Source of the DNA: Argyresthia goedartella | Lineage: Eukaryota; Arthropoda; Insecta; Lepidoptera; Argyresthiidae | DNA length: 64,000 nt | Direction of reading: 5' to 3' | NCBI GenBank assembly: GCA_949825045.1 | Contig: OX463818.1 | Span: forward strand, 32,380,906 to 32,444,905 | Part shown: positions 1 to 10,330 of the stretch, in pieces | Layout of the letters: the number at the start of each line of letters is the position of its first letter | Numbering within the stretch: position 1 is the first letter of the stretch | Translations under genes and position numbers: made by a program | Notes under the pieces: generated by a model | The model's input: only the letters and a program-made list of their open reading frames with translations | What the model was told of the DNA's origin: nothing | Databases searched by the model: none

Positions 1-4
1 TGGA

Positions 5-1456
5 GAAAATCTCAGATCTCCTCTTGAATACTTTAAAAAGTTTTTCTCGGATGATATATTGGAACTGATCACTACGAATACTAACTTGTATTCAGTCTAG
101 AAAGATGGAGCCAGGAGTATAAACGTCACGAAAGATGACATTAAAGATTTCATTGCAATAACTCTTTTGATGGGGGTTATAAAGCTGCCCGCCTACAGGG
201 ACTACTGGAGCAAGTCACTGAGATGTCCCCAAATTGCAAATGTGATGCCATTGAAAAAATATGAGAAGATCAGGAGAAATCTGCACTTTGTAGATAACAA
301 TGAAGATGATGGTGACCGATACTTCAAAGTGCGACCAGTACTCGAGAAAATCCGCAAAAATTGCCTACTCCTGGAAGAAGAAGGTCGCTATAGCATCGAC
401 GAAATGATGGTCCCATATAAGGGAACGAGAGCCGGATCTAGACGACAGTACCTACCAAAAAAGCCGAAGAAATGGGGGTTCAAGATATTTGTTCGAGCAG
501 GAGTATCAGGGCTTATCTATGATTTTATACCATATGCTGGTGATGACACTTTCAGATATCGCTCCTTCTCGGATTATGAGAATAGTCTTGGTCTTGGAGT
601 TAAAGTTGTCATTGCTCTTTGCAAAACCATACAACGAAAACCAGCAACTGTCTACTTCGACAACTTTTTTACGTCTCTCGAGCTGATACAACATTTGCGC
701 CATGAGCACGGCATTTTCAGCTTAGGTACGATAAGAACTAATAGACTGAGAGGCTGTCAAGGTGTAATTGTTCAGTATAAAGTCCTTGCGAAGAAGGTTA
801 GAGGTGCTTCCCAACAGATGGTCTGCCACGAAAACAAGATAGCAGTTGTCAAGTGGTTTGACAATAAAGTTGTCACCCTGGCGAGCAGTTTTGTGGACTC
901 ATTCCCGAAAGAGAAAATCAAGCGATACTCGAAAGAAACTAAAGCGAGGGTAGATGTAGATTGTCCGCAGATTGTAAAGCAGTATAATGCTCACATGGGT
1001 GGCGTTGACTTAGCCGACATGTTGATAGCATTGTACCGATCCAGCTTCAAAACCAAGAGATGGTATATGGCTTTGTTTTCCCAATCACTTGACATTTGTG
1101 TCAACAATGCCTGGCTGCTGTATAGAAGACACATTAGGGAAGACAAAAAGCCACTGCCTTTGAAAATATTCCGAACAGAACTGGTAATAGAACTGCTGCA
1201 GGCTAATCGCATAGCACAGACCGCCGAAACAAGCAACAAGCCGGTTGCAGTACCAAAAATCAAGGCTCCATTGACTCCAAGGCCCCCCGATTCAGTGCGA
1301 CTTGATAAATTGGGATATTTGCCAACATTTGTGGTGCAAGGAAGGTGTAAATTTTGTAAAAAAGGTTACACAAGTGCATTTTGTTCAAAATGTAATCTGA
1401 GGCTGTGTTGTATCGAGAAAAGAAATTGCTTTTACGAATACCACACTTCAAAGTAA
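5..1456 (+). pseudogene. piggyBac-type transposase (PGBD, DDE_Tnp_1_7), C-terminal part
   Basis: This is the transposase of the surrounding element, a DDD enzyme that cuts and joins DNA at TTAA. The frame is open from the window edge, meets an in-frame TAG at 98-100, and then continues 451 codons to a TAA. Catalytic aspartates fit three motifs: SIDEMMVPYKG, VYFDNFFTSLEL and YNAHMGGVDLADM. A cysteine-rich zinc-binding tail follows (RCKFCKKGYTSAFCSKC). The N-terminal part is outside the window. No ATG precedes residue 1 of the continuous block except an internal one at 170, so a native start cannot be chosen. Apart from the TAG the reading frame is clean, suggesting modest age. The superfamily call is firm; whether any copy is active is not shown. 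Confidence 0.9.
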
Positions 1457-2119
1457 ATATAATAATGATGGATAAAGATAAATAAAACGTGTAAATGAAC
1501 AAACGCAAAATGAGAAACTAGTTTGTTAGCAACATCATTGTGAGCAACTTTCACTAAGAAAGCGATTTAATCAGAGCAACTTTAATTTCGCTTCCCAATA
1601 GTTTTTGGGCTAAGTGGATCCGCTGATTTGTATGGAGAAGTGAAAAATAAAGTTGCTCTGATCAAATCGATTTCATAATGAAAGTTGCTCAGAATGATAT
1701 CCCTGACAAACTAGTTTCTGATTATGCGTTTATTCATTTACATGTTGTATATTTCATTGTTTTAATTCATATAAGCAAGTCGCAGTGATAAAATGATACT
1801 AAATAATGTTATATATTAAATAAATAAATATAAAGAAATGTGTGCGTTTTTGTAAAGCTTGTAAGTAGCATAAAATAGATTATTTAATATAAATTATACT
1901 GGTATATGCAAGCCGCAATGATGGTGACATACAACATGTCTACATGTATATAATTATCTCATAGCTTGGCAATGTCGCATGTCACCGACATATTATTTCT
2001 CAAAAAATCCAAGTTAGATTTTTTTTTGTATTTTTCTTAGTGCCTTTTTACCTCAATAATTTAATTAAAACCATTAAAAAAATAAGATTTGAGTAATTTT
2101 TTCTTTGCCCATTAAAGGG
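1457..2119. other. AT-rich 3' region of the piggyBac-like element
   Basis: No gene is visible. The stretch holds a fold-back MITE (1490-1743), then AT-rich sequence up to the inferred piggyBac terminus and TTAA at 2120-2123. Confidence 0.5.
1490..1743. repeat. Fold-back MITE, copy 1
   Basis: The two halves are inverted copies with arms of about 105 bases around a loop near 1590-1640. The left arm begins TGTAAATGAACAAACGCA and the right arm is its near complement. Short non-coding palindromes of this kind are typical of MITEs. A related copy lies at about 41980-42160, sharing the segment GAAGTGAAAAATAAAGTTGC. No coding capacity is seen. Confidence 0.75.
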
Positions 2120-2162
2120 TTAAGAAAAACATTGAAAACAACATCTGCAACGCATTTGAAAA

Positions 2163-2885
2163 AAAACAATAGAGACATTCTTTCTTAGAGAGGATGTCTC
2201 CCGAGCGACAGCAGGTAAAAAAGAGACCCTTACTAAGCATGGAGACAAAGTTCAAAAAAGATTTTTGCTGGACAGTTTAAAGAACTTGCACAAGACTTTC
2301 GAGTCTGAAAATCCCAGAGCAAAGTGTTCCTACTACTACTTTACAAAAAACAAGCCGTTTTACATTGTAAAGCCTTCGGTGAGTGTACGAGAGATGTGTC
2401 TCTGTAAGACTCACACAAACCCAGCATATAAAGCAAAAGCTTTAAAAAATTAAGGCATTATCAAAACGGACGATATGAACCAGCTAATTGCTGCTATAGT
2501 TTGCAATACGAAATTGCAAGCTTGTATGTATGGTACATGCGATACATGCTGCGATTTAAATATAGAAATTGACGCCAACAAATATAACTCCAAAGTTCAG
2601 TGGAAGGAGTGGGGAAGAGTAGAGGAAAGATACGAAAAAGATGGAAAACAGATTAAAGTATTTAAAAATGTGAAGCAAGATAAAGAGGGAACTGTTAAAG
2701 GTTTAATGACAGAATTCAATAAAGAAATAAAAATATTAAAAAAACATGTCTACAATATGAAAGTGCAATTCACAAATTTCAAGACGGCCATTGATAACTT
2801 GACGCATACAGAAGCGGTCATAGTAGCAGACTTTAGTAAAAATTACAATTGTAAACATCACGAGGAAATACAAGCTCATCACTTC
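2163..2885 (+). pseudogene. DDE-like transposon-type protein, N-terminal half (split by BEL)
   Basis: A frame starting around 2163 reads through motifs such as LREDVSRATAGKKE, a cysteine block (REMCLCKTHTN, CMYGTCDTCC) and VIVADFSKNY, then stops at the BEL insertion. An in-frame TAA at 2451-2453 interrupts it. The second half resumes at 8183, so this is one gene cut by the retrotransposon; the 5-bp duplication ACTTC marks the cut. I recognise the general pattern as a multi-copy insect protein family with DDE-like acidic motifs, but I cannot name the superfamily with confidence. The first acidic motif (ADFS) lies near the C-terminal end of this half. The N-terminus and start codon are not identified. 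Confidence 0.6.
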
Positions 2886-3431
2886 TGTTCAGGCTTCTCG
2901 GCACCTAATGACCTCGTAGGGGCCCATCAGCTACGAGGTAGCGTAGCGATCAGATGCCAAGAAGTGTGAACGTCGGCGATTCACCGAGCTAATACTTATG
3001 GAGTCGATCTAACCTGGTCTGTGCTTCGGTCCCGTCAACTTCCTGTCTCTCTGCAAGGCCCGGGTGCACCCTAGGCTCTTCTTGGTAGACAGGTTCTTCA
3101 GCCAACCAGGTATGACTGGCAGGCCAGCTTCGACGAGCACAGTGTTCCAACACAGGTTATGTTACGTGGGAAAAACCAATCGGCCACGTAAATGCGAACT
3201 TTATCTGGTTCGGGGAACCACAACACACTCAGCTATATAGACAATCCTGAGGGGAACCCGAATACATTCCAGATGGCTTGTGATTTAAATTCAATACCCC
3301 AATCAATACGCGTTACATTGCGAGGGCCTTTCGTCTGTCAGTTGTCAAAAAAACTGCAAGGTTGGCAGCAACGTCAAATTCAAAATGGCCGTTCCGAAAC
3401 CATCGATCGAATATCGATTTGGAATCGAACA
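2886..3431 (-). repeat. BEL 3' LTR (left on plus strand)
   Basis: 546 bp, nearly identical to 7635-8180. It has the TG...CA ends expected of an LTR in either orientation and follows the ACTTC duplication. Purine-rich sequence on the minus strand just inside its inner edge (near 3432-3465) is the likely polypurine tract. Confidence 0.93.
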
Positions 3432-3463
3432 ATCACCCGCCCGGACAGGCACCCACCTGTCCC

Positions 3464-5104
3464 CTAATCTACGGGCAGCCGAGACAACGTTGCTACCGCT
3501 CGTTCTAGAACCGAGCCTCCTACTAGAACCTCCGCAGACCGGGGGGTCCCGTCCTTGCCAGGGAACAAGTTAACAATGCGCCCCCTGCGCCAACGTAGTG
3601 GCGGTAGGTTAGCATCCTTAACCAGAACGAGGTCACCAACACTAGGGGGGCTGGTTTTGTCAGTCCACTTAAGGCGCTGTTGTAAGATATGCAGATACTC
3701 GAGCGACCAACGCTTCCAAAAATTCTGAGTAAACTGCTGCAACATCTGATACCTTGACAACCGATACAATTTCACTCCCTCGAAGGGGTGCTCGGGCAAC
3801 GCGTTAAGTGGCTGTCCTATCAAGAAATGGCCTGGGGTCAGAGCCTCCAGGTCATTTGGATCCGAGCTGAGCGGACACAACGGTCGCGAATTGAGAACGG
3901 CCTCGATCTTACAAAACAATGTCGCGAGCTCCTCAAAAGTCAGCGCGGTCTGACCTACTATACGCCCCAAGTGCGTCTTAGCTGACTTAACTACGGCCTC
4001 AAAAATCCCACCCCAGTGGGGGCAAATCGGTGGGCTGAAGGTCCACTGTATACCCCGACGGGAGAGGGCCGTTCCAATATCCACTTTATTTAAATTCAAA
4101 AAGTTGACTATCTCTCGTAAGTATCGTTCCGCACCGACGTAGTTAGTGCCGTTATCAGAGCGGATCAAAGTTGGAAGTCCCCTTCGAGAAACAAACCTAT
4201 CCAAACAAGCAATGAAAGCCTCTGTCGAGAGATCAGCAACGAGCTCGAGATGTACCGCCTTGGTGGATAAACAAACAAACACACATGAGCTATACCGGTC
4301 CAGCAGAAACCCGGCGTCAGGGTCCTCAGCCTTCTGGGTAACATGCACGGCCGCTCTGGGGCCATGATCCGAAGATACTACTACATGGCTGTGGGGCCAG
4401 TCCGATTCTCTCCTGGCAAGCCAGGGTGGTCCCCACCACAAATGGTGTCTAATTAGTTCAGGAGCCCGACATCCCCTGGATGCACAATCAGACGGGTTCA
4501 ATTCTCCTGGTACATGTCTCCAGGTCAGTGGGACCTCAGACGACACAATCTGGGAGACACGGTTCGCAACAAAAACCTCTAAGTTATGGACCGAAGCCTT
4601 CAGCCAGCACAAAACAATCTGGCTGTCCGTCCACGCGTACACCGTATCCTCCAAAACCACTGACCCACGCAACACTGTTAGAGTGTGATTCAAAAGTTTG
4701 GTCAAAAGAGCAGCCCCGGACAGTTCCAGTTTTGGAATCGTCATCCTTGTCCGAATAGGCGCTACCTTGCTTTTTGCCAAAACCAAACGCACGTCGACCT
4801 CCCCGGTGGAGGTGACGGTTCGCAAATAAACCGATGCCGCAAACCCTCGTTCAGAGGCATCACAAAACCCGTGAAGGGTTGCCCTGTAATCCCCAGCAGG
4901 GATCAATTTCCTCGGCAGTGATACATTATTTATGAGGCCCAACCATTTTGCTAAATCATTCGATACAATGCAGCCCTGAGCTCCAGAATCTAATAGGGCG
5001 CGAACGTATGTTGGGTTGCCCGCCAAATCCCAAACAAGCACAGAGGCGATCGGTAACACCACCGTCTCCGGTTGGGGGGCAACCAATGGTTGGGCCGCAA
5101 ATTC
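3464..5104 (-). pseudogene. BEL Pol remnant: protease start, RNase H, partial integrase
   Basis: The frame is continuous with gag and separated from it only by the TAG at 5105-5107; it has no ATG of its own. Near residue 33 of the open block is the aspartic protease motif LLDSGAQ. About 20 residues later the sequence jumps straight into RNase H (HGFCDASERG, IPKLELSG, AWTDSQ, with PSDCASRG closing the fold), so the rest of protease and all of the reverse transcriptase are missing. A second jump removes the integrase zinc finger and first catalytic aspartate. The integrase resumes at CVFVCLSTKAVHLEL, with SDNGTNYVG (second D) and GIFEAVVKSAK (E). Both deletions keep the frame. The usual BEL Pol is well over 1,000 residues; this block is 540. 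Confidence 0.9.
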
Positions 5105-7018
5105 CTAGCGAGGACCCCCGGGGCCCCACTGTGCCTGTAACCGATCAGGTATGCAGCTATACGCCAGAGGGTCCCATTGTACAAATGGCCCACGCGCCGG
5201 TTCCATTGCCACCCTACGACGCCCCCCGAAGGGGGGTGGGCGTGAATTCAACCGTGGCCGCTCCATGAGCGGGGGGGACATCACATGCGACCGACGAGGA
5301 CGAGGCGACGAGCGGGGCGACAACTGAGGCGGCGTCCGAACCGCACCCGCATAGCTCGAAGGTGTCCCATGCCACCCGCCCGCTACGGCCCGCTGAACAC
5401 ACCCAATGTCCCGCTGAGTCGGATGCTGAGTCGCAACCGAAAACTCAGGGCCCCCCATGTGATGACCCTGAGTGCGGCCCTGCACCCCTGGGTGGCTGCG
5501 TGCTTGTGGCCCCATTGCCCGCTGAGTCGGATGCTGAGTCGCAAACGAAAACTCAGGGCCCCCCATGTGATGACCCTGAGTGCGGCCCCGCACCCTAGTA
5601 CTACCCTGTGCACGTGGGGACGTTGGCCCCTGAGTTGCGCTCCAAGTCGCAAACGAATTCTCAGGGCCCCATTCCGTATCACCCTGGGTACGGCCCTGTG
5701 GACGTGGGGACGTTGGCTCCTGAGTTGCGCTCCGAGTCGCAAACGAATTCTCAGGGCCCCATGCCGTGTCACCCTGGGTACGGCCCTGTGGTGGCTGTTG
5801 GCCGGACCGGTTCATGCACAACAGATTGTTGTGGGCCCCACCACAATATCCGCACATTTTTGTGCGCGTGCAGTACCTAGCCATGTGTGGCCCGAGGCAC
5901 AGGAAACACCAGCTCCGCTGCTTGGCCATCCGGCGCCGTCCCTGAACCCTAAGTTCCCCGAACTTATTGCAATTGGCCACAGCATGGCCAATCTGCCTAC
6001 AACATGGGCAGGTCTCACTATGTGGGGTCAATGCACTCACAGTCCCATACGACTGCCGGTTGGTGCGGTCCTTCCTCGTCGGAGGGCCCCTACTCACAGC
6101 GCTCCCGGCAGCTCTCTGTGGCTCCGAAGGATGGGTGACCGTCAACCCCAAATTCTCTGCCCGTCGAGCCTCCTCTTCCCAGAATCCGACCAAGTCGGAG
6201 AAGGCGGGCAGGTCCTCGGCCGACCTCCCGTGAGACTGTTCGAAACGAGTCTGCACGTCAGCGGGTAGGCGGGAAAGTACAATGTACAGCAGTAGGTACG
6301 ACCATTCACCAACCGGAAGTCCAAGATTCTCTAGAGCCTTGGTGACGGACAACAACGGGTTCAAAACCTCCGTCTGTATGGCCCCGACCTTGTTCACAAC
6401 CGGGATACTAAACAAACGGTTCAGTTGGGCATCGGCCAACCTCCGTTTGTTATGGTAACGTCTGACCAACAATTGTCTGGCCGTTTCATAGTTACCCTCC
6501 GTAACTGTCAAATGAGCGACCAGCTCCCTAGGCTCACCCCTCAATGCTGCCACCAGCTGAGCCATCTTGACAGACTTGGTAATGTCCGATCGCATGTGCA
6601 CCAAACTGTCGAACAGATTGATGAAGCTCATCCATTCACCGGACACTCCGTCAAAAGTAGGCATAGTTATGGCCGGTAACCTGGACCCTGAACCCTGAAG
6701 CGGCAGAGGTGCTTCGATGTCACCACCATGGCTGGACTCGCGCTGTCTACGTATGTCCGCAGCCTTCTGCGTGATAGCAGCTGCCATCTCCATACATTGG
6801 TCGACATCCCCTAGCAACCGTGACAGCCTGTCAGGTGCGCAACCATCAACTGATTCCGCCTGCGCGGACAATTCGAGCACCCTGTTGTAACGTTCCTTAA
6901 CGTCCATAGACCGCTCCAATACCACATCATGCCTATCTAAACGGTCTATCAGACCGTGTGCGGAGGAAAACCATCTGAGTTCCTTAGAAACACCCTTCTG
7001 GATTTCAGATAACGACAT
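5105..7018 (-). CDS. gag: BEL Gag
   Basis: A 637-codon ORF starts at an ATG on the minus strand, 616 bp inside the right LTR. Residues about 110-270 (MPTFDGVSGEW onward, ending RFEQSHGRS) match the Gag-like domain of BEL elements (DUF1759). A cysteine/histidine cluster at about 338-410 (CPCCRQIGHAVANC, CFLCLGPHMARYC, CGYCGGAHNNLLC) is the nucleic-acid-binding zinc region. The C-terminal third is made of Gln/Gly/Pro-rich tandem repeats. The ORF ends in TAG (5105-5107), after which the same frame runs into Pol, so a Gag-Pol product would need stop readthrough unless the TAG is a mutation. Gag forms the virus-like particle in the cytoplasm. It is uninterrupted, so the copy could still supply structural protein. 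Confidence 0.88.
   Translation of the reverse strand: MSLSEIQKGVSKELRWFSSAHGLIDRLDRHDVVLERSMDVKERYNRVLELSAQAESVDGCAPDRLSRLLGDVDQCMEMAAAITQKAADIRRQRESSHGGDIEAPLPLQGSGSRLPAITMPTFDGVSGEWMSFINLFDSLVHMRSDITKSVKMAQLVAALRGEPRELVAHLTVTEGNYETARQLLVRRYHNKRRLADAQLNRLFSIPVVNKVGAIQTEVLNPLLSVTKALENLGLPVGEWSYLLLYIVLSRLPADVQTRFEQSHGRSAEDLPAFSDLVGFWEEEARRAENLGLTVTHPSEPQRAAGSAVSRGPPTRKDRTNRQSYGTVSALTPHSETCPCCRQIGHAVANCNKFGELRVQGRRRMAKQRSWCFLCLGPHMARYCTRTKMCGYCGGAHNNLLCMNRSGQQPPQGRTQGDTAWGPENSFATRSATQEPTSPRPQGRTQGDTEWGPENSFATWSATQGPTSPRAQGSTRVRGRTQGHHMGGPEFSFATQHPTQRAMGPQARSHPGVQGRTQGHHMGGPEFSVATQHPTQRDIGCVQRAVAGGWHGTPSSYAGAVRTPPQLSPRSSPRPRRSHVMSPPLMERPRLNSRPPPFGGRRRVAMEPARGPFVQWDPLAYSCIPDRLQAQWGPGGPR
5411..5800. 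repeat. Coding tandem repeats in the BEL gag C-terminus
   Basis: Two repeat types lie in tandem. One has a 108-bp period (units starting near 5413 and 5521, 36 codons). The other has a 90-bp period (units starting near 5611 and 5701, 30 codons). Both periods are multiples of three, so the Gag frame is preserved. The repeated peptide core resembles GRTQG..GPE.SFAT. Such regions usually vary in copy number between element copies. Confidence 0.85.
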
Positions 7019-7634
7019 GATCGGAACGATACTTACTCACAATTTGCAGTAACTCAATTTTATTGGACCCTCCAGTCTATAACCCAAACGAGGGAACCCT
7101 AAACCACAACTTAAACAATGCTATTTTCCTTAAACAATAGGAACCGAGTTTTATATCTATATAAATTCTGTAAATACAATTTAGTTTCCCTTTATCATTA
7201 TAACACACACAGATAGTCAATATTAGTTCAAGTTATAAATTGCTATAAACTGAAAACAATGTAATAGCCTGCTATCAATAGATGTAACTACCTATGTTAA
7301 CCAAACATTCATTAGCATTACTAGACCACTAATAGATTGACTAACTGGTACTTCAATGCAAATTTCAATTCACCTACAATGTACCTAAGTTGAGTACCTA
7401 CTATTCTGAGTCACATCTCAGTACAACTGGTCATTTAGGGAAAACTGTAATATCTGTCTGTCTACTACCAGCAATAGACTTATAGCTTACAATACTACCA
7501 ATCTATGTGGATACAGGAACAACACCAAGTTAGCTAATAACCGCCTATACCTACAGATTGATAGTCCCAAATCGTGGGTTCCTGGAGCCCTTGACGGCTG
7601 CAAATCTCAGGAAACCACGCTCTTGCTACCAAAA
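7019..7634 (-). other. BEL 5' leader with putative primer-binding site
   Basis: This is the untranslated leader between the right (5') LTR and gag. Next to the LTR, the minus strand reads TTT then TGGTAGCAAGAGCGTGG. A TGG a few bases inside the LTR is where a tRNA primer-binding site is expected. I cannot assign the tRNA. The rest is AT-rich with no other signal seen. Confidence 0.55.
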
Positions 7635-8180
7635 TGTTCAGGCTTCTCGGCACCTAATGACCTCGTAGGGGCCCATCAGCTACGAGGTAGCGTAGCGATC
7701 AGATGCCAAGAAGTGTGAACGTCGGCGATTCACCGAGCTAATACTTATGGAGTCGATCTAACCTGGTCTGTGCTTCGGTCCCGTCAACTTCCTGTCTCTC
7801 TGCAAGGCCCGGGTGCACCCTAGGCTCTTCTTGGTAGACAGGTTCTTCAGCCAACCAGGTATGACTGGCAGGCCAGCTTCGACGAGCACAGTGTTCCAAC
7901 ACAGGTTATGTTACGTGGGAAAAACCAATCGGCCACGTAAATGCGAACTTTATCTGGTTCGGGGAACCACAACACACTCAGCTATATAGACAATCCTGAG
8001 GGGAACCCGAATACATTCCAGATGGCTTGCGATTTAAATTCAATACCCCAATCAATACGCGTTACATTGCGAGGGCCTTTCGTCTGTCAGTTGTCAAAAA
8101 AACTGCAAGGTTGGCAGCAACGTCAAATTCAAAATGGCCGTTCCGAAACCATCGATCGAATATCGATTTGGAATCGAACA
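7635..8180 (-). repeat. BEL 5' LTR (right on plus strand)
   Basis: 546 bp, nearly identical to the left LTR and followed by the ACTTC duplication at 8181-8185. In the minus-strand orientation of the element this is the upstream LTR and should carry the promoter. Confidence 0.93.
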
Positions 8181-8182
8181 AC

Positions 8183-9491
8183 TTCGGTGGTTCGAGACAG
8201 CAAGTGTCAATGCATACAGTTGTAGTATACCTTCTAGTCGAGAACAAAAAAAAATTGAATCATATTGCACTGTATCGTCAAACACGAATCATCAACCCTC
8301 GGCCATATGGGCACATCTTGATCCGGTTTTGAAGGACATTCGTGGTTCCTATCCAAATATTACAACAGTTCACTTTTTTACTGATGGCCCTTTCAGTCAG
8401 TATCGGCAGAAGCAAAACTTTTATCTCGCCTCTACTGCTCCATTTGATCACGGGTTTCACGCTATGTCTTGGTCATTCTTCGAGGCAGGGCACGGCAAAG
8501 GGCCGGCAGATGGCATAGGCGGATACTTGGAAAGATCAGCAGATGACCTGGTAGAGGTGAAGATATTTCAAACACAGACAAATTCTATGATGTTTTAAAA
8601 GATGTCAGCAAAATAAAGCTCTTTGTGATCTCATCAGCGGATATTGGCAATGTTGCCGAAACAATTCCTCCGAAAATTCAACCCCTCGCTGGCACGAAAC
8701 ATGTACACCAGGTATTTACATTAGTTCGAGGAGAGTTGAAATACAGATACCTAAGTTGTTTCTATAATAGAGGTTTTTGCGAATGCCTTTCACCAAAAGA
8801 ATATCGGCCACTTGTACCTGTTCCTAAAAATGGACAACGGAAGAAACGTGCTACTGAACACATCGTCTCTGATAATGAGGTTGAATGTGAGGCCACCGAA
8901 ACTGAGAATACTAGTATGGAACTTATTCACAATGATCAAGAGATGCTCGAAGTGCACACAAGTATGAATAACATCAATGTCAATCCATCAACGGGCAACT
9001 CTGTCTGGAGCTCAGACGATGACCAGATTTTGAGTAATTACAAAGAATCGCAAGCGAAATCCCCTTTAAAAGAAATCGGGTTGTTAGAGCTGAGCAAAAC
9101 CCACAACAAGAACTGGTATGATGTTGTTTACACTGAAAGTTCTGACAGCGACGACTCTAGATTGCCACTACCTGGGCCTTCAAGACAGTACGCAAAGGAT
9201 AAGGAAAATAGAGGAGTGCAATTCGGAGACTTCTTATTAGTTAACGTATGTTCGAAGAAGGGCAAACCTTTTAAATATGTTTGTGTAGTAGATGAATTGT
9301 ACGACAATGGAGAGATGAAGGTAACATTTTTACGTTACGTTAAAAACAAAACTACATTTATTATGGTTAACAGTGATATTGCTGACATCGACTACACAGA
9401 CATAGTGAAAATTCTCGATAAACCAACTACTAGTTTCAAACGAGGCCTGCAATATTACATATTTAAAGACAAGTTGGAAGTTTCAAAGTAA
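8183..9491 (+). pseudogene. DDE-like transposon-type protein, C-terminal half
   Basis: This continues the gene cut at 2885. The frame resumes as FGGSRQQVSMHTVVVYL directly after the BEL target duplication. It shifts in an A-run near 8246-8254, then gives VHFFTDGPFSQYRQ and SWSFFEAGHGKGPADG, and shifts again near 8570-8583. It then reads 302 codons to a TAA at 9489-9491. The spaced acidic motifs (ADFS in the first half, TDGP and FEAGHGKG here) suggest an RNase H-like DDE core, which is inference. The long C-terminal part is acidic and low-complexity in the middle, followed by a basic beta-rich tail (FGDFLLVNVCSKKGKPFKY). With one stop, two frameshifts and a BEL insertion it is dead. Confidence 0.6.
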
Positions 9492-10330
9492 TATACCCGT
9501 ATTTATAATACGATTTAGAAGACTGTTTTTTGTTATTTTTTTCAAGTGCTATTTGTTGTTCAGAGTAAATACTAGAACGCATTAGAAGACAATTAGGTAG
9601 ACTAAACGGGCAGCATTTGCTTTAATTAATGCCATAACAATGTGATTTTAATATTTTTGGATCTTAAGACTGCATGTGATTGTTAATTATACTTATTTTG
9701 GAGATTTATTTAGCTCAAGTTATTGTTTTTGAGTTGTATAACTTGTAACTTAAGGGTTCATATCACTATAATTATAAGTGGTTTCAGTTATTGTGTCTCT
9801 GGAGTAACACATTTAGTCTATTGGCTCACATTTTGGTCCCCTCGTAATGTAACAGTTTATGTAATTAATTTTATTTTATAATATCTAAAGAAGTATATTT
9901 TCTATGAATAATATTTAAGTGAGTACTCTGCAAAGTACTCGAACTTGCATAATTTACTTTTATTGACTCCGCGCTCAAATATAAAAAATATACCCTCGTT
10001 ATTTTACACATGTGACTCAAGAGACACAATAACTCTTAATAAAATAACAATGAGACTGTTTTTTATTGTTTTGTTAATTTCTACAAGTTAATTTGTGATT
10101 ATTAGCAGTATTAAAAGAGGCTACATTTCAATTACATATTGTTTTATTACCGAAATCCAATATCTCTTATCTGTTACCCAGTAGACATTTCAAAAGACTC
10201 AGTTCTCAAACATGCGGTTTTAATTCGTAAATGCTTGGATCCAGTAAATGCTCTAATCACATTCGCCAACTAAAGGGATTAATAAAATAAAAAAAAAACA
10301 TAGTTTTTGCAAAACAACAATTTTTATTTT
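9492..10330. other. AT-rich spacer, no gene seen
   Basis: Low-complexity AT-rich sequence between the DDE-like relic and the first LINE. I see no convincing ORF, hairpin or repeat array. Confidence 0.5.

Larger units (their letters stand above)
1..2119 (+). mobile_element. piggyBac-like element, right part
   Basis: The window opens inside a piggyBac-superfamily element, so its left end is not visible. The inferred right end is the run CATTAAAGGG followed by TTAA at 2120-2123, which fits the TTAA target preference of this superfamily and the CCC...GGG style of its termini. The transposase relic lies at 5-1456 and a fold-back MITE sits in the 3' non-coding part. Beyond the inferred end, a different transposon-type gene is already open, which supports a boundary here. 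The boundary is inferred from one end only. Confidence 0.6.
2886..8180 (-). mobile_element. BEL/Pao LTR retrotransposon, internally deleted, antisense
   Basis: Two 546-bp direct LTRs (2886-3431 and 7635-8180) flank 4.2 kb of internal sequence. The duplication ACTTC occurs at 2881-2885 and 8181-8185. The LTRs begin TGTTCAGG and end CGAACA in plus orientation, and I saw only one difference (T versus C near 3280/8029), so insertion is recent. Gag and a shortened Pol are read on the minus strand. Pol lacks most of the reverse transcriptase and the first part of the integrase, so this copy cannot mobilise itself; it was presumably moved in trans by an intact relative. It splits the DDE-like gene at 2163-9491. 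Confidence 0.93.

Noticed and set aside
3192..3467. Repeated 91-94-codon ORFs at 3192 and 7941
   Set aside because: Both lie inside the BEL LTRs and are identical because the LTRs are; no evidence of coding.
5285..6268. Long plus-strand ORF antisense to BEL gag
   Set aside because: It is the GC-rich shadow of the gag repeat region, has no domain, and the minus strand carries a clear zinc-finger Gag.
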